The translations under genes were made by a program, and so were the position numbers. The notes below the pieces were generated by a model. The model worked only from the letters and a program-made list of their open reading frames with translations. It did no database searches and was not told the DNA's origin. A stretch of 64,000 bases of DNA from Psychrobacter sp. LV10R520-6 (GTDB lineage Bacteria; Pseudomonadota; Gammaproteobacteria; Pseudomonadales; Moraxellaceae). This document shows, in pieces, positions 56,510 to 64,000 of this stretch. Numbering within the stretch: the stretch's first letter is position 1; each line of letters starts with the position of its first letter. The stretch spans positions 310,001 to 374,000 of the forward strand of contig NZ_LT900024.1 in the NCBI RefSeq assembly GCF_900182925.1, read 5' to 3'.

Positions 56510-56738
56510 ATGAAATTTGAGTTTGTATGTCTGAACGTAACATTGAATAGAAAAGAGTTTTCAGTTAAGAGAGCAGAAGAAGGATTTCTAAGCCAGAAAG
56601 ATGTGGATGTTGTTAACAATAATCTCATTAAGAAATGCTATTGAGTCTCTAGAATTCAATGAATTCTCTAAATTTTTAACTCAATGGAATGAGAAATCTT
56701 TTAGTACTTTAGAGGGACACTGGAATAGTTTTTTATAG
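56510..56738 (+). pseudogene. Frameshifted small gene in the polysaccharide locus
   Basis: An ATG overlapping the end of the glycosyltransferase gene opens a 44-codon frame (MKFEFVCLNVTLNRKEF..., stop at 56644). In a second frame, a coherent tail (AIESLEFNEFSKFLTQWNEK, then TLEGHWNSFL) runs to a stop at 56738. A single frameshift near 56620-56630 would join them into about 76 residues. No family is recognised. This AT-rich stretch otherwise leaves the 310 bases before the acyltransferase empty. Confidence 0.45.
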
Positions 56739-56819
56739 ACTTAATTTTGTTGTTAGTTCTATGATTTTTTATACTACCCTATTTCCTAGCTAAATTGACA
56801 GAATACTTTGGAGACCAAC

Positions 56820-57350
56820 ATGATTTATTTTTTAAAATTATTTAAAAGAAAGGTACAAAAGGTACAAAGAAAAGTACAGCGAAACACACGTATTTACGTG
56901 GTAAAAAAAAGATGTGGTAGTTATGTAGATCGTGTCCAAGTAGGAGGAGTTACCGAATTAACTAAAAATACATTTTTAGGTGATAATGTAAACTTTAATG
57001 GATTAATAGTTAGTGGTGGTGGACGTGTGGTTATAGGTGATAATTTTCACTCTGGTCCTGATTGTCTATTCATATGCCAAAATCATAATTTTGATAAAGG
57101 TGAAGCAATTCCATATGACTCTACTTATATTCTTAGAGATATTACAATTGAAGATAATGTTTGGCTTGGTAGTCGAGTGATCATATTAGGAGGCGTCACT
57201 ATAGGTGAAGGAGCTATCATTCAGGCGGGTAGTACCGTTGTTTCAGATATACCTAAGTATGCAATTGCTGGAGGGCATCCAGCTAAATGCTTTAGTGAAA
57301 GAAATATTGAACATTATGAAAAATTAAAAGCTGAAGGAAAGTTTCATTAA
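56820..57350 (+). CDS. Hexapeptide-repeat acyltransferase (LbH family)
   Basis: The 176-residue protein folds as a left-handed beta-helix by its repeats (NTFLGDNVNFNGLIVSGGG, then VVIGDNFHSG, IEDNVWLGSRVIILGGVTIG, EGAIIQAGSTVVSDI). It ends with the YAIAGGHPAKCF cap typical of sugar O- or N-acetyltransferases such as WbbJ and Maa. The N-terminus is basic (KRKVQKVQRKVQR). It probably acetylates a repeat-unit sugar. It could also provide the N-acetylation step of the adjacent legionaminic module. ATG 56820 is chosen because GGAG lies 6 bases before it. Confidence 0.8.
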   Translation: MIYFLKLFKRKVQKVQRKVQRNTRIYVVKKRCGSYVDRVQVGGVTELTKNTFLGDNVNFNGLIVSGGGRVVIGDNFHSGPDCLFICQNHNFDKGEAIPYDSTYILRDITIEDNVWLGSRVIILGGVTIGEGAIIQAGSTVVSDIPKYAIAGGHPAKCFSERNIEHYEKLKAEGKFH

Positions 57351-57409
57351 TTTAACTAAATACTTTGAACGTATACTGAACTAGTTCTTTTGTTCTCAGC
57401 GAGTGTTTT

Positions 57410-58600
57410 ATGACTTCTATTTTAAATTTAATCGGTAGAGAAAAAGAGCTCTTTACTACTGATATTAGTAATAACTCAGAAGCTCTTGCAGAAATCGTTT
57501 CTAGCTCGAAGTTCCTAGTGTTAGGCGGTGCTGGATCTATTGGGCAAGCAGTCGTCAAAGAAATATTTAAGCGTAATCCGCAAAAGCTTCATGTTGTGGA
57601 CATCAGTGAAAATAATTTAGTTGAGTTGGTACGTGATATTCGCAGTTCTTTTGGTTATATCAATGGCGATTTTCAAACCTTTGCCTTAGATATTGGTTCT
57701 ATTGAATATGATGCGTTTTTTAAGGCCGATGGTCAGTTCGACTATGTGCTTAATTTGTCTGCCTTAAAGCATGTGCGTAGCGAAAAAGATCCTTATACCT
57801 TGATGCGTATGATTGATGTAAATATCTTTAATACGGATAAAACATTACAGCAGAGTATTGATAAAGGTGTTAAAAAGTATTTTTGTGTATCAACAGATAA
57901 AGCCGCTAATCCAGTCAACATGATGGGGGCATCCAAACGTATTATGGAAATGTTCTTAATGCGACGTAGTTTGGAAATTAATATTTCTACTGCACGTTTT
58001 GCCAATGTTGCTTTCTCTGATGGATCGTTATTACATGGTTTTAATCAACGTTTAGAAAAGCGGCAACCTATTGTCGCGCCTAATGACATCAAACGTTATT
58101 TCGTTACCCCGCAAGAGTCTGGCGAGTTGTGTTTGATGTCATGTATTTTTGGAGAAAATCGTGATATTTTCTTCCCTAAGCTCAGTGAAAGTTTACATCT
58201 AATTTCGTTCGCTGATATTGCGGTTAAGTATCTCGTACAAAAAGGTTTTGAGCCGGTGTTATGTGAGAGTGAAGATGAGGCACGTGAGTTAGCTAAAACT
58301 CTGCCCGAGCAAGGCAAGTGGCCTTGCCTATTCACTGGTAGCGATACCACTGGCGAAAAAGACTTTGAAGAGTTTTTTACTGATGCAGAAACACTTGATA
58401 TGCAGCGTTTCAGTAATCTGGGTGTGATTAAAAATGAGCCGGTATTTAATGCTGATTTGCTAGCAGAATTTGAAGCCAGTATTGGTTTAATGAAAGATAA
58501 TTTAGCTTGGGATAAAGACGCTATTGTTGAGCTTTTCTTTAAAATGATCCCTGATTTCGGTCACAAAGAAACAGGTAAGTATCTTGACGGTAAGATGTGA
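57410..58600 (+). CDS. legB: NDP-GlcNAc 4,6-dehydratase, LegB-like
   Basis: This 396-residue SDR-type dehydratase has the Rossmann motif VLGGAGSIGQAVVKEI near residue 37, NLSALKHVRSEKDP near residue 110, and STDKAANPVNMMGASKRIME near residues 161-180, the catalytic region of this dehydratase group. A long C-terminal part (FTGSDTTGEKDFEEFF) matches LegB-type enzymes rather than PseB. It should make the 4-keto-6-deoxy sugar that starts legionaminic acid synthesis. LegC follows 7 bases later. Confidence 0.82.
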   Translation: MTSILNLIGREKELFTTDISNNSEALAEIVSSSKFLVLGGAGSIGQAVVKEIFKRNPQKLHVVDISENNLVELVRDIRSSFGYINGDFQTFALDIGSIEYDAFFKADGQFDYVLNLSALKHVRSEKDPYTLMRMIDVNIFNTDKTLQQSIDKGVKKYFCVSTDKAANPVNMMGASKRIMEMFLMRRSLEINISTARFANVAFSDGSLLHGFNQRLEKRQPIVAPNDIKRYFVTPQESGELCLMSCIFGENRDIFFPKLSESLHLISFADIAVKYLVQKGFEPVLCESEDEARELAKTLPEQGKWPCLFTGSDTTGEKDFEEFFTDAETLDMQRFSNLGVIKNEPVFNADLLAEFEASIGLMKDNLAWDKDAIVELFFKMIPDFGHKETGKYLDGKM

Positions 58601-58607
58601 GGTAAAA

Positions 58608-59753
58608 ATGCAAACACAGTTAATCAAGTTGGTCAGAGATATTTATGCTACTAATGAATTTATTCCGCTGCATGCGCCAACTTTTTCAGGTAACGAGCAG
58701 GCATATTTAGCCGAGACTATTTCTAGTACTTTTGTATCGAGTGTTGGTAAATTTGTTGATGAGTTTGAGCAAAAAATTCAGGATTTCACCCACACCACAC
58801 GCGCTATTGCTACTGTCAATGGCACTGCTGCATTGCATAGCGCTTTGCATTTGGCGGGTGTAAAGGCAGGTGATTTAGTACTGACGCAGGCTTTAACCTT
58901 CGTAGCAACTTGCAATGCATTGCATCATATGGGCGCTAAACCAGTATTTATTGATATAGAACCAAAAGCTTTTGGCTTGTGCCCTAAAGCGACCTCTGTA
59001 TGGTTGTTTGAGAATGCAGTATTGGACGTTGATGGCCAGTGTCGTCATAAAGAAAGTGGCGCTGCTATAAAAGCGATTATGCCCATGCACACCTTTGGTC
59101 ACCCAGTACAGATTGATGAGCTATTAACAATTTGCCAAGAGTGGAACTTAACTCTAATTGAAGATGCAGCTGAAAGCTTAGGTTCTTATTATAAGAATCA
59201 GCACACAGGTACTTTAGGACGCTTTGGCGCATTAAGTTTTAATGGCAACAAAGTCATTACTACTGGTGGTGGCGGTATGCTGTTGTGCCGTGAGCAAGAT
59301 GATGGCGTTAGAGCCAAACATATTACCACTACTGCTAAAACACCCCACCCTTATGAGTTCTACCATGATGAAGCAGGGTTTAATTACCGAATGCCCAATC
59401 TTAATGCGGCTTTAGGCTGTGCACAAATGGAGCAGCTTGAGGCCAAGCTTGCAAGTAAGCGAGTTATTGCTGAGCGCTACGCTGATTTTTTCGAGGGTAG
59501 TGATTATCTGTTTGTGAAAGAGCCAGAATATGCGCGTTCCAATTATTGGTTAAACGCGATAGTTTGCCCTGATTTAAAAACACGTAATGCTTTGTTAGAA
59601 ACTACCAATGCACAAGGTGTTATGACACGCCCCGTTTGGCAATTGATGCATCGATTGCCGATGTTTGCCAATGCTTTACGTGGTGATCTTACTCATTCTG
59701 AGTATGCAGAAGCTAGATTGGTTAATTTGCCTAGCGCTCCTGTAGGAATTTAA
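58608..59753 (+). CDS. legC: PLP aminotransferase, LegC-like
   Basis: This 381-residue DegT/DnrJ/EryC1-family aminotransferase has FIPLHAPTFSGNEQAYLAET at the start, ATVNGTAALHSALHLAG near residue 65, EDAAESLGSYY, and the cofactor lysine in FNGNKVITTGGGGM near residue 217. It aminates C4 of the LegB product. The ATG at 58608 is preceded by GAGG; the longer frame start at 58584 overlaps legB. legG begins 1 base after its stop. Confidence 0.85.
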   Translation: MQTQLIKLVRDIYATNEFIPLHAPTFSGNEQAYLAETISSTFVSSVGKFVDEFEQKIQDFTHTTRAIATVNGTAALHSALHLAGVKAGDLVLTQALTFVATCNALHHMGAKPVFIDIEPKAFGLCPKATSVWLFENAVLDVDGQCRHKESGAAIKAIMPMHTFGHPVQIDELLTICQEWNLTLIEDAAESLGSYYKNQHTGTLGRFGALSFNGNKVITTGGGGMLLCREQDDGVRAKHITTTAKTPHPYEFYHDEAGFNYRMPNLNAALGCAQMEQLEAKLASKRVIAERYADFFEGSDYLFVKEPEYARSNYWLNAIVCPDLKTRNALLETTNAQGVMTRPVWQLMHRLPMFANALRGDLTHSEYAEARLVNLPSAPVGI

Positions 59754-59754
59754 T

Positions 59755-60903
59755 ATGAGAAAAATTGCAGTATTTACCGGAACACGAGCAGAATACGGTT
59801 TGTTATATTGGCTATTAAAAGACATACAAGCAGACCCCACGTTAGAGTTACAGTTACTTGTATCGGCTATGCATTTGTCACCCGAGTTCGGCATGACCTA
59901 CCAACAAATCGAAGCGGATGGTTTTGTTATAACCGAAAAAGTGGAAATGTTGCTTTCTTCAGATTCTGCAGTAGGTACTGCTAAAAGCATTGGTTTGGGT
60001 GTGATTGGTTTTGCAGATGCATTAGCACGTATGCAACCGGATGTATTGGTTATTTTGGGTGACCGTTTTGAAGCGTTAGCCGTTGCTCAGGCTGCTATGA
60101 TTTTACGTATCCCTATTGCTCATATTCATGGTGGGGAAATAACCGAAGGGGCGTATGATGACGCCATTCGTCATGCTATTACCAAGCTGAGCCTATTGCA
60201 TTTTACATCAACTGAAACGCATCGGAATCGTGTGATTCAATTAGGAGAATCCCCTAACCGTGTACATAATGTTGGGGCGGTAGGACTGGATCACTTACAA
60301 CGCAGTAACTTGATGTCGATTGATGAATTAGCAAGTTCCTTAAATTTTAAGCTTGAGCAGCCTTACCTCTTAGTTACCTATCATCCAGTAACCTTGGCTT
60401 CTGAACCCGCTAAAGCGTCTTTTTTAAATTTATTAGCGGCACTTGACCAATTTCCAGAGCTGCAAATTATATTGACTTACCCGAACGCTGATGATGGTGG
60501 CAGGGAGATTATTCCTGTTCTAGAAGCGTATGCGAAAAAACAGCCACAACGTGTATTGGCAATACCTTCTTTAGGCCAGTTGCGCTACTTAAGTGCCGTA
60601 AAACATGCGGCAGCTGTTATGGGTAACTCTTCTAGTGGCATTATTGAAGTCCCTTCTTTTAAAGTACCAACGGTTAATATTGGCGAAAGACAGCGTGGGC
60701 GCTTAGCTGCTAATAGCGTTTTTCCTTGTACAGCTGATACGGATGCTATCGTTACCACGCTTAAAACAGCATTAGATGCTGATCTCAGTCAAGTAGTGAA
60801 TCCTTATGGCAAAGGTGATGCAAGTGGCACAATTTTAGAGCATCTAAAGCTTGCCAAATTAACCGAAATAAAGACATTTTATGATCTTCAAGGAGTTACC
60901 TGA
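59755..60903 (+). CDS. legG: UDP-N-acetylglucosamine 2-epimerase (hydrolysing), LegG/NeuC type
   Basis: The 382-residue protein begins IAVFTGTRAEYGLLYWLL, typical of NeuC and LegG. It continues with LVILGDRFEALAVAQAAMIL, HIHGGEITEGAYDDAIRHAI and a C-terminal GNSSSGIIEVPSFKVPTVNI. It removes the nucleotide and inverts C2, giving the free 6-carbon sugar for LegI. Placement right after legB and legC, and before the synthase gene, favours the legionaminic over the sialic acid pathway. Confidence 0.87.
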   Translation: MRKIAVFTGTRAEYGLLYWLLKDIQADPTLELQLLVSAMHLSPEFGMTYQQIEADGFVITEKVEMLLSSDSAVGTAKSIGLGVIGFADALARMQPDVLVILGDRFEALAVAQAAMILRIPIAHIHGGEITEGAYDDAIRHAITKLSLLHFTSTETHRNRVIQLGESPNRVHNVGAVGLDHLQRSNLMSIDELASSLNFKLEQPYLLVTYHPVTLASEPAKASFLNLLAALDQFPELQIILTYPNADDGGREIIPVLEAYAKKQPQRVLAIPSLGQLRYLSAVKHAAAVMGNSSSGIIEVPSFKVPTVNIGERQRGRLAANSVFPCTADTDAIVTTLKTALDADLSQVVNPYGKGDASGTILEHLKLAKLTEIKTFYDLQGVT

Positions 60904-60905
60904 TC

Positions 60906-61973
60906 ATGGTAAAAATTATTGCTGAAGCGGGTGTTAACCATAATGGTAGTAAAGATTTGGCTTTTAAACTGGTTGATGCCGCCCATGCAGCGGGTGTTGA
61001 TATTGTAAAGTTCCAAACCTTTAAAGCTAAAAATCTAGTAACCAAAAGTGCTGAGCAGGCGGAATATCAAACACGCAACACAGGTGTTGCTGAATCACAA
61101 TTTGAGATGCTAAGTCGACTTGAACTGGATTATGAAACCCATCAAGAATTGATCGCTTATTGTGCTGAGCTTGGTATTGAATTTCTTTCCACCGCTTTTG
61201 ATATAGAGAGCTTGCAGTTTTTAGTAAACGATTTGAAATTAAAGACCCTAAAAATTCCATCAGGTGAATTGACGAATGCGCCTTTTGTATTGGATCATGC
61301 ACGAACAGGCTGTGATCTGATTGTCTCGACAGGCATGGCCAGTTTAGCTGAAGTTGAAGCTACTTTAGGTGTTATTGCATTTGGTTTGACTACTACAGAC
61401 GGCTCAAAGCCTAGTGAGCAAAATTTTGCAGCAGCCTATATTAGTGAGGCAGGTCAAGCCGCACTTAAGTCTAAAGTGACACTATTACATTGTACGACTG
61501 AATATCCGGCACCTATCAATGAAATTAATCTTAATGCTATGCAGACTTTGGCGTCAGCTTTTAAACTGACGGTTGGTTATTCGGATCACAGTGCCGGTAT
61601 TACCATTCCTATAGCGGCTACCGCTTTAGGCGCTCAGTTAATCGAAAAGCACTTTACCTTAGATAAAACGCTACCTGGCCCTGATCATAAAGCATCATTA
61701 GAACCTGATGAATTAATTGCTATGGTGAAAGCTATTCGTGATGTTGAGCAAGCCTTAGGTAATGGTGTTAAAGGCCCACAACCTTCAGAGATAAAGAATA
61801 AGCCAATAGCACGTAAAAGTCTTGTAGCTGCTAAAAACATTAAATATGGTGATTTATTTAGTTCAGAAAACTTAACAACAAAAAGACCTGGCACTGGATT
61901 GAATCCAATGAAGTATTGGGATCTACTAGGCCAGTCTTCTTTGCAAGATTATAAAGAAGACGAAATTATTTAA
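60906..61973 (+). CDS. legI: Nonulosonate (legionaminate/sialate) synthase, LegI/NeuB type
   Basis: This 355-residue NeuB-family enzyme condenses the 6-carbon sugar with phosphoenolpyruvate to the 9-carbon nonulosonic acid. Visible: EAGVNHNGSKDLAFKLVDAA at residues 6-25, KIPSGELTNAPF, STGMASLAEVEATL, LLHCTTEYPAP, GYSDHSAGI and EKHFTLDKTLPGPDHKASLE. A C-terminal antifreeze-like SAF domain (SLVAAKNIKYGDLFSSENLT) follows. It starts 2 bases after the legG stop. Confidence 0.9.
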   Translation: MVKIIAEAGVNHNGSKDLAFKLVDAAHAAGVDIVKFQTFKAKNLVTKSAEQAEYQTRNTGVAESQFEMLSRLELDYETHQELIAYCAELGIEFLSTAFDIESLQFLVNDLKLKTLKIPSGELTNAPFVLDHARTGCDLIVSTGMASLAEVEATLGVIAFGLTTTDGSKPSEQNFAAAYISEAGQAALKSKVTLLHCTTEYPAPINEINLNAMQTLASAFKLTVGYSDHSAGITIPIAATALGAQLIEKHFTLDKTLPGPDHKASLEPDELIAMVKAIRDVEQALGNGVKGPQPSEIKNKPIARKSLVAAKNIKYGDLFSSENLTTKRPGTGLNPMKYWDLLGQSSLQDYKEDEII

Positions 61974-62003
61974 GCTTAAATAATATTAAATTTGGGTGTT
62001 TAT

Positions 62004-62918
62004 ATGAAAGTAGGATATTTTGCAGATGGGCCTTGGTCGCACGAAGCTATAGAATTGCTAGTCGATAAAGTAGATTTAGTTTTCATTGTCCCGAGATATG
62101 ATACCCAAGATCCAGTTCTAAAAGAATGGGCTGAAAAGCTTGGTATACCATATTATCCAGTTGCTAATGTAAATACTAAAGAGTTTATAGAGTGGTTAAA
62201 CTCTTTTGATGCTGACTTGTTTATATCAATGTCGTTTAATCAAATACTGAAGAAAGAAATACTTAAAGCTTCAAAAAAAGGATTCATAAATTGTCATGCG
62301 GGCGCTCTACCTTTCTATAGAGGTAGAAATCCTTTAAATTGGGTTTTGATTAATGGTGAGAAAGAATTTGGTATCACAGTTCACTATATTGATGAAGGGA
62401 TAGATACTGGAGACATAATCTTACAGAAAAAATATGAAATAAAAAATCATGATAATTACTCTACTTTATTAGATAAAGCTATAAAAGAATGTGCTTTATT
62501 ATTAGCAGAATCAGTAGAATTGATAGAAAAAAATAGTGATAAAGTGATAATCCAATCATCTATACATCCAGTTGGCACATATTATGGAAGACGAATAATA
62601 GGTGATGAACTGATTGATTTTTCATGGAGTGCAAAAAGACTATTTAATTTTGTGAGAGCTATAACACTACCAGGCCCTGGTGCAAGATGTAATAGTCCAC
62701 AGGGAGAAATAGCGGTTCTAGAATGTGAGTTGATTGAAGGTGCACCTACATATATAGCCACTGAAGGTGAAGTTGTTGGTATAAAAGATAGTGGTGTGGT
62801 TGTGAAAGTAGGTGACAGCACTATCTTAATAACAAAATATGCAGAAATTAATAACGAAGAACTGAAGATAGTAAAAAAGCCGTCTTTTAAAATTGGTACA
62901 AGACTGCGTGGTAAGTAA
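62004..62918 (+). CDS. Formyltransferase-family protein, probable sugar N-formyltransferase
   Basis: This AT-rich gene encodes 304 residues. The N-terminal catalytic domain has FINCHAGALPFYRGRNPLNW near residues 93-112, the Asn-x-His pair of the formyltransferase fold, and GITVHYIDEGIDTGDIILQK near residues 120-139 with the catalytic Asp. A Fmt-like C-terminal OB domain (residues 215-300) is present. Such proteins use N10-formyl-tetrahydrofolate to formylate an amino sugar. Placed between LegI and the nucleotidyltransferase, it may act on an amino group of the nonulosonic acid or of a precursor. I use the ATG at 62004. Confidence 0.78.
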   Translation: MKVGYFADGPWSHEAIELLVDKVDLVFIVPRYDTQDPVLKEWAEKLGIPYYPVANVNTKEFIEWLNSFDADLFISMSFNQILKKEILKASKKGFINCHAGALPFYRGRNPLNWVLINGEKEFGITVHYIDEGIDTGDIILQKKYEIKNHDNYSTLLDKAIKECALLLAESVELIEKNSDKVIIQSSIHPVGTYYGRRIIGDELIDFSWSAKRLFNFVRAITLPGPGARCNSPQGEIAVLECELIEGAPTYIATEGEVVGIKDSGVVVKVGDSTILITKYAEINNEELKIVKKPSFKIGTRLRGK

Positions 62919-62948
62919 AATTTATAATAAACACCATAAGGCTTATAA

Positions 62949-64000
62949 ATGAATGATTGGAAAGGTGTTATTTTAGCGCCTAGCGCGACAATTCGTGATG
63001 CAATGCGCACCATTGATGAAGCAGCACTACGTATTGCACTGGTTTGTAATGAGCAGCAAACCTTGCTCGGGACGGTGACCGATGGTGATATCCGTCGTGG
63101 TCTATTAGCAGAATGTGATATGCACGATCCTATTACTCAAGTAATGAATACAAACCCCGTTGTCATAAAATTAACTGACACGCGGCAACAACGTATAGCG
63201 CTTATGGATAAGCATGATTTGTTGGCTTTACCTGTCACCGACGATAATAACTGCTTAGTTGGATTAGAGACCTTGCATCAAGTTTTACAACCAAAAAAAC
63301 GTGACAACCCAGTATTTATTATGGCGGGTGGTTTTGGTACACGCTTACGTCCTCTAACGGATCATTGTCCTAAGCCTATGCTACGTGTGGGTGATAAGCC
63401 GATGCTAGAACATTTAATTGATCAGTTCATTGCATTTGGTTTCCACGATTTCTATATTTCTACTCACTATATGCCAGAGCAAATTAGTGATCATTTCGGT
63501 GACGGTAGTGAGTGGAACGTAACGGTTACTTATATTCATGAAGAGGCACCATTAGGTACTGGAGGCGCTTTAGGCTTGTTACCAAAAAACCTACCTAAGC
63601 TGCCACTAATAATGATGAATGGTGACGTGTTAACTAAAGTAGATTTTAAGCGTTTGCTGGATTGTCATGAGCTAAACCAGTTTGATGCCACTATGTGTGT
63701 ACGGGAATTAGAACATAAAATATCTTTTGGTGTAGTAGAAAGCGAGGACGATTTAATTACTGCAATGGTTGAAAAGCCAACCTATCGTTATAATATTAAC
63801 ACAGGTATATACGTCTTAAGTCCTGAATGTGTAGCCTCTGTTAAGCCAAATATTAAGATAGATTTACCTACTTTGCTTGCCCAGAGAATGGATCAAGAAG
63901 AGAAAATTGGTATTTATACTAGCTACGATTATTGGTTAGATATTGGACAAATGGCTGATTATCAAAAAGCGCAGCAAGATATTAAAGGTCTGCTTTTATG
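62949..64000 (+). CDS. ptmE: CBS-domain sugar nucleotidyltransferase, PtmE-like (cut by the window edge)
   Basis: The frame opens with the ATG at 62949 and runs 350 codons to the end of the window, where TG begins the next codon; a TGA there would end it at a normal length. Residues 1-115 form a CBS pair (IALVCNEQQTLLGTVTDGDI, MDKHDLLALPVTDDNNCLVG). From residue 118 a nucleotidyltransferase domain follows: FIMAGGFGTRLRPLTDHCPK, HEEAPLGTGGALGLLP and MMNGDVLTKVDF. Campylobacter PtmE, with this layout, makes GDP-glucosamine for legionaminic acid, so a GDP-linked route is likely here. Confidence 0.82.
   Translation, partial: MNDWKGVILAPSATIRDAMRTIDEAALRIALVCNEQQTLLGTVTDGDIRRGLLAECDMHDPITQVMNTNPVVIKLTDTRQQRIALMDKHDLLALPVTDDNNCLVGLETLHQVLQPKKRDNPVFIMAGGFGTRLRPLTDHCPKPMLRVGDKPMLEHLIDQFIAFGFHDFYISTHYMPEQISDHFGDGSEWNVTVTYIHEEAPLGTGGALGLLPKNLPKLPLIMMNGDVLTKVDFKRLLDCHELNQFDATMCVRELEHKISFGVVESEDDLITAMVEKPTYRYNINTGIYVLSPECVASVKPNIKIDLPTLLAQRMDQEEKIGIYTSYDYWLDIGQMADYQKAQQDIKGLLL

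Noticed and set aside
1..64000. tRNA, rRNA or CRISPR arrays
   Set aside because: Reading both strands, I saw no cloverleaf with conserved T-loop, no rRNA segments and no spaced repeat array; a covariance-model scan would settle the tRNA question.

Overview
The window looks like chromosomal DNA of a gammaproteobacterium of the Moraxellaceae, most probably Psychrobacter. This rests on the fused nuoCD gene inside a complete 13-gene nuo operon, moderately AT-rich DNA, long low-complexity tails or linkers on ordinary enzymes (NuoA, NuoG, NadB, YbeY, Fpr), and the ybeZ-ybeY and nadAB layout. The genus is inferred from overall character, not from a marker gene.

Layout. 1-475: 3' end of lolA with its terminator. 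1418-18079: NADH:quinone oxidoreductase operon nuoA-B-CD-E-F-G-H-I-J-K-L-M-N, closed by a terminator. 18300-20222: ferredoxin-NADP reductase and an unrecognised acidic protein. 20263-23029: a dead IS200/IS605 element split by an IS630-family element and by a 59-bp hairpin insertion; it sits exactly on the stop codon of a Firmicutes-looking SDR gene (23026-23775). 24210-28000: TonB-like protein, MscS-type channel, YbeY and PhoH-like YbeZ. 28198-31537: palindromic repeats and two ubiquinone-type FAD hydroxylases. 31885-38979: LysO-type exporter, then NAD biosynthesis: nadB and nadA on the minus strand, a Nudix-like regulator, and nadC, with matching palindromes before nadA and nadC. 39058-41109: two hairpin repeats and an intact IS200/IS605 element (tnpA, tnpB) inside a marC remnant. 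41274-43649: a decayed LysE-family fragment, trimethylamine monooxygenase, and an intact LysE-family exporter. 43776-45937: three tandem hypothetical genes that look like diverged paralogues. 46005-46940: rluB. 47286-64000: capsule or exopolysaccharide locus.

The polysaccharide locus starts with export and control genes (wza, wzb, wzc). It continues with TviB/TviC-type UDP-HexNAcA enzymes, a PglK-like ABC flippase, a glycosyltransferase, a broken small gene and a hexapeptide acyltransferase. It ends with a legionaminic-acid-type module: LegB, LegC, LegG, LegI, a sugar N-formyltransferase-like protein and a CBS plus nucleotidyltransferase protein of the PtmE type, cut by the window edge. No LegH N-acetyltransferase is recognisable, so one of the two acyl-transfer proteins may fill that step.

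The least expected structures are: a TATAGT-ended palindromic repeat family (at least six copies, one reduced to 68 bp); a candidate NAD regulon with matched operators; two IS200/IS605 insertions whose empty sites can be rebuilt to the base; a TnpB with Gly at the usual catalytic Glu position; and the three-gene paralogous cluster with an EF-hand-like loop.
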